Assembly: GCA_021432635.1 (NCBI GenBank)
Contig: MU270023.1
Coordinates: forward strand, 1,116,001-1,180,000
DNA: 64,000 nucleotides
Direction of reading: 5' to 3'
From: Thozetella sp. PMI_491
Taxonomy: Eukaryota; Ascomycota; Sordariomycetes; Chaetosphaeriales; Chaetosphaeriaceae
Positions 10,070-21,094 of this stretch are shown one piece after another. Each line of letters starts with the position of its first letter. Position 1 is the stretch's first letter. Made by a program: the position numbers and the translations under genes. The notes below the pieces were generated by a model. It had not been told where the DNA came from. It saw only the letters and a program-made list of their open reading frames with translations, and did no database searches.

Positions 10070-12037
10070 TCAAAGGAGGGGCATAGGCAAACAAAAAGCC
10101 GGGTTCCACGCCTCCCCAAGCATGAGCCCGTGAACATATGTCTCTCCCACCACCGTCCAGTAGCTCCCCTCGCCACCCTGTCTTCGGAGAATAAGCGGCA
10201 CCTTCCCACCCGCCAGCAGCGCCACCGTGTCTCCGACCCTGGTGGCAGCCGGCACAGCCGCCAGGAAGCCCCGACGCGTGCGCGCGAGGGCGTAGTGCGC
10301 GAGCCGGCAAATGCCGGGCGCGATCTTGTCGTCCTTGATGAAACCGGCCGTGGTCACCGTGCGCGTCGCGGAGAATAGCCCGCCGCGATGGGTGACTGCG
10401 ATACCGTTGCGCCGCAGCTCCCACAGCTTCTGGCGGTACTTGGCGACTTCGGTGGGAACCCAGTCGCGGCGCGGGCCAGTAAACAGCTCGGACCAGATAA
10501 CTTTCCAAAAGGCGGTGGCTGCGTCCTCGCCCGTCGGGTAGGCCTGGTTTGGATCCTGGGTCGGGGGGAAAGCGAGTTGGTCCCACTGGCAGAGGATGTG
10601 CATGTAGTGATCGTAAGACTGGAAGGCGGACTCGGGCGGCATGATGGGCGCGAGGTACATGATGTCATCAAAGGGATACCCGGAGAGGCAGATCATGGAA
10701 GACGAGGAAGAAGGAGAGGGCGCCGCGATGGAGGTCCCCGTGGCTCGGAAGTGGTTGTCCTTGCCGTTTGGCATGACTGCACCCCAGAGGTACCAGTCTT
10801 GAATCACAGGGATGTGGAGATAGCCGTTCTCGGGGCGTCGCCAGTCCACCACCCAGGACGGCAGGATGACAGGGTTCTCTTCGCCGGGAAGCGGCCACCG
10901 ACGGGGGAGCAGGGAGGAGAAGATGTCCAACGTCCCAGTGGTCGAAATGATGCGGAAAGCCGCGTCGGTGTAGACATCCGCGACCGAAACGCTCTTTTCG
11001 TACCTTAACGGGATATCCACCAGCGGCTGACGACCACCTCTCCGGACTATATTCAGCAGCGCATAGACCTTGTCCTTGGGATCCGTGGCGTCAAGTTTTT
11101 GAAACAGCGAGAGAAGACCCAGAAGATCGTGCTTGTCTAGGCCATCTTCGAGGCCCCCGGGTTTGAACTCGAAAAGGCAGCTGGGAGTCTGCCGGGCCTC
11201 ATGGCGCACGTTGATCTCAATTGTGCCATCCAGCAGGCGCGTGTCCTTCACGGCGGTGGTGTCGAGCACTTGGCGCATTTTATGGCCCTCGACTCTCTCG
11301 TGGCCGCACTGAAACAGGACTTCACGGGCCAGCGCGTACTCCTGGACGACCCAGATGCGGTTGAACCAATGCCTTCTTTTCAGCGCATCAACAGCCCTCG
11401 CCTGCCTATCGGTGTAGCTTTCGCGATCAATCTTCTCTATTCGGGGTCGCACAGTTCGGGCCATCTGGAACACCAGGTCGCTGTCGTCGGCCGGCAGCCC
11501 GAGCCAGACAACGACACAGCTGGCACGCTGATAGATCTGATCCATCCTGCCCACTTGCACATTCTTTTCCTGGTCATCCTGCTGATTGATGCACAGCGCA
11601 TCGGCCCATATGCGCACTGGATTATGGGGCATGCGTATGTACGTCAGGGCCTCGTGGAGATTGCGTGTGATGGCAATGTCCTGGCCGTTACACGGGACCT
11701 TGACCCGCGCCTCTTTGGGGTCGCCCCAGTGATAGGATAGCGCTATGTAGTCGTTCGTGCTCCTGATTATATGTCTTTCGAGCGTGATGCTCAGAGGTTC
11801 AGATAAAGCACCCGGCTGTATGTCGATCAGTCGAACTTCTGATGGACCGCCCGTGAGCTTCAACTTCTCAGGCTTGTACAATTCTAGATAACGTTCCTCG
11901 TCTGTCATGGCCGATGCACTGAGTGGTGGCATTTCCTGGCGCAAGGGACACTTCAAAGGGGCTATAGAATTGTAGTTTTCCAAGCGAAAGGGTTGGAAGA
12001 GCTGAAGTTCATGGGGCTTCAGCTGAAATGCTTTCAT
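10070..12037 (-). CDS. HET-domain (heterokaryon incompatibility) protein, 655 aa
   Basis: This single-exon gene has the three hallmark blocks of the HET domain (PF06985). YIALSYHWGDP is at residues about 97-107. IWADALCINQQD is at about 143-154, followed by the EKN..QVGRMDQIYQRA stretch and VVWLG. RHWFNRIWVVQEYALA is at about 222-237. HET proteins trigger programmed cell death or growth arrest when genetically different strains fuse; most family members have no tested partner. The C-terminal half (about 330-655) has no domain I recognise and contains a short Ser run near residue 445. I see no STAND, ankyrin or WD repeats, so this is a stand-alone HET protein. The ATG at 12037 begins an about 90-residue leader; a start at Met36 or Met44 is also possible. 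Confidence 0.92.
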   Translation of the reverse strand: MKAFQLKPHELQLFQPFRLENYNSIAPLKCPLRQEMPPLSASAMTDEERYLELYKPEKLKLTGGPSEVRLIDIQPGALSEPLSITLERHIIRSTNDYIALSYHWGDPKEARVKVPCNGQDIAITRNLHEALTYIRMPHNPVRIWADALCINQQDDQEKNVQVGRMDQIYQRASCVVVWLGLPADDSDLVFQMARTVRPRIEKIDRESYTDRQARAVDALKRRHWFNRIWVVQEYALAREVLFQCGHERVEGHKMRQVLDTTAVKDTRLLDGTIEINVRHEARQTPSCLFEFKPGGLEDGLDKHDLLGLLSLFQKLDATDPKDKVYALLNIVRRGGRQPLVDIPLRYEKSVSVADVYTDAAFRIISTTGTLDIFSSLLPRRWPLPGEENPVILPSWVVDWRRPENGYLHIPVIQDWYLWGAVMPNGKDNHFRATGTSIAAPSPSSSSSMICLSGYPFDDIMYLAPIMPPESAFQSYDHYMHILCQWDQLAFPPTQDPNQAYPTGEDAATAFWKVIWSELFTGPRRDWVPTEVAKYRQKLWELRRNGIAVTHRGGLFSATRTVTTAGFIKDDKIAPGICRLAHYALARTRRGFLAAVPAATRVGDTVALLAGGKVPLILRRQGGEGSYWTVVGETYVHGLMLGEAWNPAFCLPMPLL

Positions 12038-13632
12038 TTTCCTGTTCGCCTCCCGCCACGTGTTCGCGGACCAAGCCGAGCTGAAGTGCGCCTACATTTT
12101 TTTGATCAATGCATTTAAGCCACCTGATTAAAATTATGCACAGATGTACTATTTCTACTCGTGCCTGCCTGGGTGGCTCAACTCCTAGAGCTAGCTCGAT
12201 TTCTGTCGACCGCTCGATTTCTGGAGCCAGCTTGATTTCTGCAACCAGCGTGACTTCTAGAGCTAACCTGATATCCGAAGCCAGCTTAGCTTCTGGATTT
12301 GGCTTGATTTATGAAGCCGGCATATATATCCATAAATTACTAGGCTAACTTGAATTATCAAGAGTGTAGAAGGGGGGACGGATTTGTCGGCTATACAATA
12401 AACGGGGAGGCCCTCGTGTAGGCGCCGCCATGAATGTGGGCATTTGCAGTGTGAACTGCTAGATATGGTGGCATCCGGGGCAAGAAACCCGAGCTTCAAA
12501 ACAAGAAATTGTTTTGACCAAACCTTCTAAGGAAGAGATATGTCGACGCCCTGCTGACCAATTTTACGCGACCTCCGTACTCTGGGCGATGGAAGCTGCA
12601 TAGGCACTTTAGTCTAGGCTGAAATCACGAGATGGCACTACTCCGTCCGTCTTTGCTTGTCGGAAAATTGCGCGGCTGGTTGTTGTTCTGCACCTTTCCC
12701 AATTCGGCCACTCAATGCGGGGGGTCTCATCGGCGCGTTACATAGCTACTGATAACTAGCGGGTAATGCACCGCGTCATGCCTGTCCATGTTTACCGGCA
12801 CCGCCAGTCAGCCAATGTGCAGGCGGGGGCGAATGCCTCTGACAGTATCCGTAGCCCGAGCAAAGATGCAGCTCCAATTACCGCTTTCGCAGCGGCTTAC
12901 CAGTTTAGTCCTCTGGCTCATCTCAGGCAGAATACCCGTTACAGCTCATTCTATTATTCTTCGTCGATGAGGAACTCAAGACATAAGAATCGACTTTCAA
13001 GTATACATAACTAGACGACATAGCACTTCCCAAGGGCGTTGAGCTTGGCCATTTCTACCCATACCCTAACTTATGCAGTGTGGCAGGACCTGCTGTAGAG
13101 GGCTGGATAGTGCGCCTTGAGCTACGACTTGCATTTGGCCTCGGCGACAAGCTTGTTACATGTGCATATGAATTTGAACTTTAATTCGATGAACAGCCGT
13201 ACATAGTAGAACAGACCGCTTTCGGGCCCATGTCTCATGCTTGGGTGTGTGGGAAGGTAGATGAGGTAGGGTCGCACTGGGCCGGCTCGCTGCCGTTTTC
13301 AGCAGCAACTCCGGTGCCGGCCAGGTGGGGCCGCGGCCGTGCGGTCGCCATTCGATCGGAGCCGAAGACCCTAGTGCCAAGAAAAGCCAAGCAGGGAACG
13401 GACGTTGCCAGGTTAAGTACCGAGCCCGTCGTCAACCCAACCGCTAATGTAGCACCAGTATGGAATACCACCCACGTGGGTGATAGATGACGATGCCGAT
13501 GTGTCGACCATCCGAGTCTCCGGAACCCGCCAAGACCGGTATATCTTGCCACGCAGTCTTGGCTGCCGCGCGCGATCCCCACACACTTTCACGACCACGT
13601 CTCCTACCTGCCGAACGAAACGAGCCATAATC
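12038..13632. other. Intergenic with minisatellite
   Basis: Apart from the 18-bp tandem array listed separately, no coding or RNA signal is supported. Overlapping ORFs at 13.2-13.6 kb lie on both strands of the GC-rich promoter region of the sphingomyelinase gene. Confidence 0.5.
12186..12329. repeat. Degenerate 18-bp tandem repeat, eight units
   Basis: Eight consecutive 18-base units fit the approximate consensus TGGAGCCAGCTTGATTTC, with 2-9 differences each and none perfect. Because the unit is a multiple of three, the plus strand encodes six-residue repeats (such as ISGASL, ISATSV, ISEASL) in a 79-codon ORF. No other evidence suggests that ORF is translated. Divergence among units indicates an old array. 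Confidence 0.8.
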
Positions 13633-16073
13633 ATGAGGCCCACCGCCGTCCTGGCTGTGGTTGCAGCCCTCTCGAACTTGCTCTCCGTATCACAAGCTGT
13701 CTCTGTTGCTGAGGTTGCCCCGGTTGTCCCGGTTGTCCCAGCTGCCGTCCGTGGTTTGACGAGGCGCACTGATGTTTCCAGTATCCTGAAGAGCATCGAA
13801 AACCTGGCCGAGTGTGCCGCTTGTGAAGTAGGTAACTGGCGGCGCGGCAATTCCTACATGGCATTTTCGGCTCATCATCTCCCTAGGCACTTCTTATCGT
13901 GCTCCAGGCTCTCGCCCACACAGGAAACGACAACTTTGTGAATGTGATTGTGGCAGTCTGCGATGCACTGGTAGGCGCCCCTGCATCGCGACATCCACTC
14001 GCAGTGTGCGCTAACTTTATCGTAGGGTGTTGAGGATGCCGATGTTTGGTATGTCGGGCTGTGCACAGATGCAGCTTCCGCCAGGATTAACTGAGAAATA
14101 GTGCCGGAGCCATTGGCCTCGAGGGCCCCATTCTTGCCCATGACTTGCGGCAGATGACAATCGGGTCCAAAACCTCGACACTATTCTGTCTTACTGTATT
14201 TGGGCTATGCCAGTGGCCCGATGTCGACGTGTCATTCTCGCCCACCATGAGCGCTAAACCGGCCACATCACGCCCGTCATCGAGTGGCAAGGAGCCGATC
14301 CAGGTGGTTCATATCAGCGATATCCACGTCGATCTCAGCTATGAAGCAGGCGCGAGCTACAATTGCACCAAGAACATCTGCTGCCGTGATTACACCGCAG
14401 CAGACGCGCCAGGGAATAATGACTTCCCTGCCGGTGTTTTTGGAAATACAGCATGCGACACGCCGGTTACACTTGAGGAAAGCCTCTATGCTGCCGTACA
14501 GACTCTGGTTCCCAACCGAGCTTTCACGTAAAGAAAAATGCGCCCGAATAATAATTAGCCCAGTTTTCCCTGACGAAGTGATACAGGATCTTCACGGGAG
14601 ATGTGGTAGAGGGAGCAGTATGGAGTGTGACGGGTAGGAACTAACTTTATTCTCTGTGCGGTGCCAACCCTTCTGACAGAGGTGATCGCAGATGCCGAAG
14701 TTGCCCACGATTTGAGCGACGCATATTCGCGAATGCAGGTGCTGGGAACTGTCTACGCCGTTACGGGTAACCACGATGCTTGCCCCGTAAACTCGTTCCC
14801 TCCGGCCGCAGTGGACACAACCATCAGCACCCAGTGGGCATACAACAACCTGTCGGCAGACTGGGAGCCGTGGATCGGCAGCACAGGTGCTCAAGAAGTT
14901 GCCTCACACTACGGAAGCTACTCCTACGTTGATGCTTCTGGATTGCGCATCATCAGCATCAACACCAACTTTTGGTACAAGCAGAACTTTTGGATGTACG
15001 AAGCCACCATGGAGCACGACCCATCCGGCATGTTCGCCTGGCTCGTCTCGGAGCTTCAGGCTGCCGAAAGCGCCGGTCAGAGAGTGTGGATCCTCGGTAT
15101 GTCAGGGGTTGCGGCTGAGGCCTTGTCGTAGAATATGGCTAACATGGACATTCTTGGGCTCCTGGTAAAAGGTCACATGCCGATGGGCCGTTCAGATGCC
15201 TTCCACGATGCGTCTTATTACTTCGGTATGGCCACGCTCGGCTTTCTTGAATAATCTGGCTAATTTTAGTCCAGACCTAATCATTCAGCGGTTCGATGCA
15301 ACCATCGGGGCAGTGTTCTACGGGTGTGTGTTTCAAGATGATGACAAAATCAGCATTCTGACATGAGCAGGCACACACACAAGGACGAGTTCGAGATCGC
15401 ATATAGCGACTACACCAATCAGGATGCCTCTACCGCAACCATGATGTCGTACATCGCCCCAGCTTTGACGCCTACCTCGGGCAATCCGACCTTCCGAGTC
15501 TATAGTGTGGACCCTGTGACTTTTGGCGTTCTTGACTTCACCGTCTACTACGCCAACATTTCGTCGCCGACCTATCAGAACAACCCGACGTGGGAGAAAC
15601 TGTACTCTGTCAAGGAGACATACGGTGCGGCCGTTGGCGTCACCGATCCCACGGCAGAACTGACCCCGGCATTTTGGCACACCGTCACAGAGCTCTTTGA
15701 GAGCGACGACGGCATATTCCAGGAATATATTGGACGCAAAACCCGCGATTTCAGTACTTCTACGTGCACCGGTACCTGCAAGACGGCCGAGATCTGCTCG
15801 TTGAGGGCTGCGCAAGCGCAGTATAATTGGTGAGTGTGCCTGGGTGTACTCGCCTTTCCGTGTTCTCTAATTAACTGTCATAGCGCCACGGTGAGCCCTG
15901 GGATTAACTTCAAGCGAGACGCCAGCACCGGCGGGGCAGTCACAGGCGAATGCGATGGATCACATGCCGTGCCGATCCTGTCTGCCATGCTTGCGCCAAA
16001 CGGTGTCCAAACCCTCCAGACCGCCTTAGCGAGCATTCTTGGAGATGGTTTTCTTAATACAACGGTTTCCTAG
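13633..16073 (+). CDS. Acid sphingomyelinase-like phosphodiesterase, secreted (647 aa)
   Basis: Ten exons give an unbroken 647-aa frame: 13633-13827, 13887-13970, 14026-14048, 14102-14527, 14587-14633, 14680-15096, 15172-15225, 15275-15323, 15371-15829 and 15884-16073. The family hydrolyses sphingomyelin to ceramide and phosphocholine in acidic compartments or outside the cell. Residues 1-22 form a signal peptide. A saposin-type region follows (CAAC... VLQALAHTG ... CDALGVEDADVC). The calcineurin-like metallophosphoesterase core has all metal-site motifs in order: DIHVD (Asp174, His176), GDVVEG, GNHD, GHMP and GHTH. The C terminus is Cys-rich (STCTGTCKTAEIC). The fourth-to-fifth and later junctions all rejoin known motifs, which strongly supports the model. 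Oddities are a 23-base third exon and a GTGTGT donor before exon 9. Length is normal for the family. Confidence 0.92.
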
Positions 16074-16174
16074 AAGGCTGCTTTTCGGGGCTTCTCGTGC
16101 GGCAGGATAGATCCGTCAAGGATTTATCGCCAAGCGTGACTTGGCATAGTTATAGGCTCTACCTGTATTGCTAA

Positions 16175-16512
16175 GTGTACCAAGTTTCCGCATTAATTAC
16201 AGCTTTGCCCCTGCTAGGGATAGTCCCAGCCATCTTATTAAGAGTTAGACTGCTGTGCGTGGATGCAATCGAAAGCAGACCCTCATCAAGTCGGCCTTTA
16301 TCGATAAACCAACGTGGCGACTCTGGCACGAGGAACTGGATGATGAGGCAGAAGAAGCCCCACAGCAACTGCAGAAGGTAGGGAATTCTTGAAGTGGCGA
16401 GAGTCACACCAGAAAGGATTAAGCCAGCAGGTAATAAGATGCTAATAGGTTTCGGCTCCTCATGTTTCCGTGATGGCATCCCCTCAATAGTTTGTTGTAT
16501 GATTTCCTTCAT
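16175..16512 (-). pseudogene. MFS sugar-transporter fragment
   Basis: The minus strand encodes RIPYLLQLLWGFFCLIIQF followed by LVPESPRWFIDKGRLDEG, matching the end of transmembrane segment 6 and the PESPRW loop of fungal sugar porters (major facilitator superfamily). About 50 residues are recognisable; the remaining roughly 450 residues of a transporter, on either side, are missing. An ATG 20 codons before the similarity begins is probably accidental. I interpret this as a truncated relic lying between the sphingomyelinase and glycosyltransferase genes. Confidence 0.65.
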
Positions 16513-16991
16513 TTATCGAGGTTACTCAAGATGCCAGGTATAGTGTCCGCTGTGTGAGCCAATGTGGTTATCAGCTTTTGCTGGCTTGTTCTGTATGTAA
16601 TATTTTTTATATGGGAGAATAAAGCTAATATTGTCATACAACTGTGTGTTGGAAGATCGCACATAGAGAATGGATCAACTATATAAGCTATACTTGACAG
16701 GGAGGGAGCTCTTCGGCTCTTATATAGTCTCGTGGAGAGATCTGCGGCGTGTAAACAACGGCAACTTAGGTAACACGGACAATTAAGTGGCAATTTCAAG
16801 CCATTATAGACCTCAAGAGTGCCCCGTGCCACCCTAGCTTTCACGCACTCTTGTAACAACTAAATTAACAGTGTACGGAGTCCTGTACAGTATCTGCCCC
16901 ATATTCTGTACCAGAATCTACGACAACGTTTGTTGATACCACAACGCTTTGTTTCATTAAGGCCCTAGGAAGTCGCTCTAAAAGATGGAGG
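16513..16991. other. Intergenic, no supported gene
   Basis: No further transporter sequence could be read on the minus strand beyond the relic. This stretch also holds the 3' flank of the glycosyltransferase gene. Confidence 0.5.
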
Positions 16992-18401
16992 TCAGATAGC
17001 ATTTTGACCATGCCCATTCACTTCGAATTCGGTGTACTCCCATATCTGTTTCTCTATACTGCCCAGCGCATTCAGATCTTCATTCTCTTTTTTCAACTCC
17101 AGCACCCTCTGCTTAAATCTCGTGTCACTGAATATGGTATCCACAGCCTGTCGTATTTGGCCCGGGGAGGGACTCTGTGTCCGAAGATTGACTCCGATGC
17201 CAGCCCACTCCGCCCTCCTAGACACTTCCGCCTTGTCAGTTAGGACCCCGGCAAGTACCATAGGCACTCCGTTCATAATGCCGTGAATAAAGCCGCCGTA
17301 TCCCGCATTGCTGATGAAGACGTCACTGAAAGGCAGGATGGCATCGTACGGGAGGTAGTCGATCACGTAGGTATTTGCGGGAATGGCCAGGTCGTCAGCT
17401 AACTGCGCCCCTTTGGCACCTAGCAGCGCCACCAGGATGATATCCTGATGGAAGAGACCAGTTATGGTTGGGACGATGAGCTCACGATAGTTGAGATGCA
17501 GTGTACCCTGCGCCACGGTGACAACCTTCTTTCTCGAGGGACAGTCGCTGGGAAGCGATGCGTTTGCGACAATCTCGCCCCACCAGCTCGGAGGGGCAAA
17601 ATTCGGATCTATCGGTTTCAACGGCATTCCCCCGATGAACTTGATCTTAGGGCTCATATCCGACCGAGGATACTCCAGACCTGGGCTACATGTCATCATA
17701 GTAACATCGTGGCTGGTCAGCAGTATGTCGAGAAAGAAGTCGCCCTCAATCTTGCGAGTTGCCCCAAGCGTCCTGTAAACCTCGTTGGCGTACGCGACAA
17801 CCTCCCTGGAGAGGGGGCGGATTTCGTTGTACACGGCCTGGAGCTGTTTACGGTCCTCGTCGCCAGTAGCGGGAGGGAGGCCGAACGGGAAAGGGCCCAC
17901 GTCGATGCTAGAGCCAATGTGCACGGATGGGTGGAAATTGATGACCCTGGGCATCTCGGTGTATCCCCGGGGCAAAGGGGCTCCGTAGTAGAATGGTAAT
18001 AACCCCATGGCATACGACTCATGCAGGATGATGACCTGTCTGGCTGGAAACCGCTTTCGGACCGATTCCAGGCAGGTGGTGAGCGCGTTATGCTGGAGCT
18101 GAACGCTGTCGAGGAAAACATGCTTGAGAGTGAAGCACGACCTCACATATCCTGGCGGTGTTGACGACAGCTGTCTCTGGATATCAGAGAAAGCTCGATC
18201 GTGCGGGAAGAATTCGGCGCCCGTACGAATGATCTGTGCTTCGTGGTCCGATCCGCCGCAGAAGAAACACTGGAAGCCTCTTTTCACGAGGAACTCGGCG
18301 ACTTGAAGCAATCCATATGTGTGCCCTGGGATAGGCCATACACAGAGCACGATCAGAGGCGAGAGTTTCTGAGTTTCAGGATTAATAGCGTGGGAACCCA
18401 T
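16992..18401 (-). CDS. UDP-glycosyltransferase family 1 (469 aa)
   Basis: This single-exon gene encodes a GT-B fold enzyme of the fungal MGT/YjiC-like group, which transfers a sugar from a nucleotide sugar to small lipophilic acceptors. The N-terminal domain starts PLIVLCVWPIPGHTYGLLQV, the usual first beta strand and the conserved acceptor-side histidine in GH. The C-terminal domain has VTVAQGTLHLN, then YVIDYLPYDAILPFSDVFIS and NAGYGGFIHGIMNGVPMV, the fungal equivalent of the nucleotide-sugar signature, with DKAEVSRRAEWAGIGVNL after it. The canonical HCGW of plant enzymes is replaced by NAGYGG, as in fungal relatives. There is no signal peptide or C-terminal membrane anchor, so it is probably cytosolic. 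Length is normal. Acceptor and sugar cannot be predicted. A TATA box lies about 65 bases upstream. Confidence 0.9.
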   Translation of the reverse strand: MGSHAINPETQKLSPLIVLCVWPIPGHTYGLLQVAEFLVKRGFQCFFCGGSDHEAQIIRTGAEFFPHDRAFSDIQRQLSSTPPGYVRSCFTLKHVFLDSVQLQHNALTTCLESVRKRFPARQVIILHESYAMGLLPFYYGAPLPRGYTEMPRVINFHPSVHIGSSIDVGPFPFGLPPATGDEDRKQLQAVYNEIRPLSREVVAYANEVYRTLGATRKIEGDFFLDILLTSHDVTMMTCSPGLEYPRSDMSPKIKFIGGMPLKPIDPNFAPPSWWGEIVANASLPSDCPSRKKVVTVAQGTLHLNYRELIVPTITGLFHQDIILVALLGAKGAQLADDLAIPANTYVIDYLPYDAILPFSDVFISNAGYGGFIHGIMNGVPMVLAGVLTDKAEVSRRAEWAGIGVNLRTQSPSPGQIRQAVDTIFSDTRFKQRVLELKKENEDLNALGSIEKQIWEYTEFEVNGHGQNAI

Positions 18402-19665
18402 GGCTACGATGAAATGGGACTGCCCATGGAAGGTTACCGTCGGGCTGGGAAGGTGAATGAGTCGGTTTTATATAAGCGCCCTGGATGAGTATCTCCTACT
18501 TCCGCCTACGTCTTACATGTCAGATTTGGTACTGATGCCGGTTAAGTAGCGATTCTGGCTAATGCCCAACGAAACATCTATTGTCTGCTTACTCGCTGCG
18601 ATCGGCGTTGGTGGCCTCACGCAAATATTGCTGACGCGCATGGGTACTATTGTCTTATTCGCTCCCGACGATAGGGACGGCAGAATTCGATATACCTTTA
18701 AACATTCTGTGAAACGTTGTACATATTGGGGGCCATATGAGATGTAACCTAGTTACAACTGTTTCACACTTAGGCCCGGCAAAGGAATGAAGAGATAGGA
18801 ACCGGAGGTCATGGCCCGCTCTCGGGGATGACGGGACCCCTTGCCCCGGTATAGCCGGTCTTACCACTAAAAACGGTCTTCCTGTAGAATTCAGGCAGTG
18901 ATTAAGCTTATGAATGTGGTTTAGATCATCACGGAATGGCGGTCCTAACACTGAGTGCAATTTACATTAAATATATAACCTTAGGTCAACACTTGTTCTA
19001 GACCGTAGTATGGCTGATAGATACCCTTGTATGTCCGTAATGAATTATGGCGTCTTAGACGTAGCAAATATAGCCAAGCCATGTTAACCTGCCACCGCCA
19101 TTTGATGACGAGGACGTAGTCAAGGTAGGTAGTAAACTAGATGCAGCGCGTGACAAATACTCCACAGGCCCAAGGCGCCCTCTGCCTACCCACCCCGGGT
19201 CTTGCGACTTCCTCCAGATACCTTGGGGCCAAATCGGCTTGGCCACGATCGACTCAACGAACGCTTATTGCTGTACTGAATTCCTATTTGCCTCGAGGCG
19301 GGCTTGCCAAGGGGCTTCTAAATCTTCTAGGTCAACCTCCCTTTTAGATCCCTTGTCTCCCCGCAGACGCCTTTGATCATTCACTACCGCATCGCCAAAA
19401 CGGCGTTGTGCAATTTGCCTTCATTTTGGTGCCAGCTTGGCAACCTTTACTACTGTTAGCCTGGTTCTATTGTAGGCATACCCTGAGAGATGAGCAATGG
19501 TAAGCCGTGGGCCGCTGAGGCTAAGTTTGAATGATAGTCGACTACAAAGGTAATTATTCCTCGGGTAAGATACCGCAGCTTTATTCTTGTCCAAAATTCG
19601 AGGAAACTGGATTCCCACATTCGCGTTATTTACATATAGGCGAAGCTAGCCTGACGGAAGGGAAA
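18402..19665. other. Intergenic, no supported gene
   Basis: Beyond the glycosyltransferase promoter only short unrelated ORFs occur. The right end is the 3' flank of the alcohol dehydrogenase gene. Confidence 0.55.
18466..18474 (-). promoter_or_regulatory. Probable TATA box of glycosyltransferase gene
   Basis: On the minus strand TATATAAAA lies about 65 bases upstream of the start codon at 18401. Assigned by sequence and position. Confidence 0.5.
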
Positions 19666-21094
19666 TTAATTAAGATTAAGCACGACTCTGCCCTGAACTT
19701 TACCAGCGATCATTTCGTCAAATATCTGCGTAATAAGTTAGTGAAAGAGTATTCTAGCCGTCAAAGATTAGATTGGCGTAGACTGCTCACATGTGTGAGG
19801 CTCTGCATCTTCCGCAGCTGGTACCGAGTTTTCACACCGCCTTGTGCTGCAATCTCTAAACATTCTTTGGCATCGAGACGATTGCCACATTTAGAAGCTG
19901 ACCGAAAATATTAGACGTTTGAATTTCAGTAGGTGTATTGTACTCCAGGACTGACCAATGATTCTCAATTCGTGGGTCACCATGTTCGAAATATTTGGTG
20001 CGAACTCCCCTTCCTTCACCGGCACGCCAACGCAGATCAGCGTACCTCGGAAACCAAGCCATGACATGGCCTGTGAATACGACTTGGAGCTCGAAGTGCA
20101 TACCATGGCGAACTGTGTCCCTCCTTTCGTGATGTCAATTACTTTTGATGCAAGGTCTGCATCGCTTGGGTACTGAGCATAGTCTAGAAACTCGTCGGCC
20201 CCTAGATCTAGGCAAAATTGCTTCTTGGAAGCGGCATCAACGGCAATAACCTGCGCGCCAAGCACCTTAGCATACTGAATTGCGAGATGTCCGAGGCCGC
20301 CTGCGGCTCCAGAGATGACGAGATAGTCGCCATAACGAAGCCCCGCCCGCTTGAGCGCCGTATAGACGGTCACACCTCCGCACATGAGCGGCGCAGCGCT
20401 AGCAAGGTCAAGCCCCGCTGGTATCGGGGTGACGTATCGTGCCGGGCTGAGACAGTACTGCTGGAAAGTACCCGGAACGCTGTAGCCGGAGACTTTCATG
20501 TTCGGGCAGCAGGTCTCGCCACCTTGAAGGCAATTCGCTGCGTGAGGTTAATATTGCGTGCCCCCTGAATTTAAATCACTGGAAGCATGGCAATGGGTTT
20601 CCCTACCGCAGCTGAGGCATGCATCTTGTGCGAATTTAATCCCCACGATAGCTCCAATCGCGGGATCACTAACCCCGATTCCACGAGCTACTACTTCGCC
20701 AATTCCTAAACGACTTTAGTGATGATGCAAATCGACTTTGAATCCTAGATAGGGTCTATTGCACCTTCGTGGCCACCAATTTGTCCTAAAAAATTAGCCG
20801 GAAAACTCAGGACTGGCCCTGGGTGTGGCATACAGACGTTTAGGAGTGGCAGGAAGGCCATCAAAATGATTCAGGCAGAAGCTTATGTCGCTATGGCACA
20901 CGCCAGAGTATTTCCTCTCGGGTAGTTAGTGGGTGCTAGTGTCTTTCATTATAGCTCTGGACGCTCTACATTCGAACTAAAACCTCCCCGGGCCCGGGTT
21001 CCTGGATCGGCAGCCGAACGATTTCCGTCTGCGTTGATGCGCCTGGCTCAACATATACCGCGGCTAGGTTAACATCTTCGGTAATAGCACTCAT
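19666..21094 (-). CDS. Zinc-dependent alcohol dehydrogenase (356 aa)
   Basis: Seven exons on the minus strand (21094-20970, 20914-20838, 20785-20765, 20705-20607, 20537-19956, 19897-19791, 19725-19666) give an intact 356-aa medium-chain dehydrogenase, the usual length. It should interconvert alcohols and aldehydes or ketones with NAD(P) in the cytosol. The catalytic zinc ligands are Cys48 in YSGVCHSD and His73-Glu74 in GGHEG. The structural zinc site is Cys104, 107, 110 and 118 in CLSCANCLQGGETCC. The Rossmann motif is GAAGGLGHLAIQYAK. The C terminus IFDEMIAGKVQGRVVLNLN matches yeast-type ADH ends and appears only after splicing two 3' introns. Exon 3 is 21 bases, and donors GTCAGT, GTCTGT and GTGCAA are non-consensus. 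It is divergent from the aldehyde dehydrogenase gene. Confidence 0.9.
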
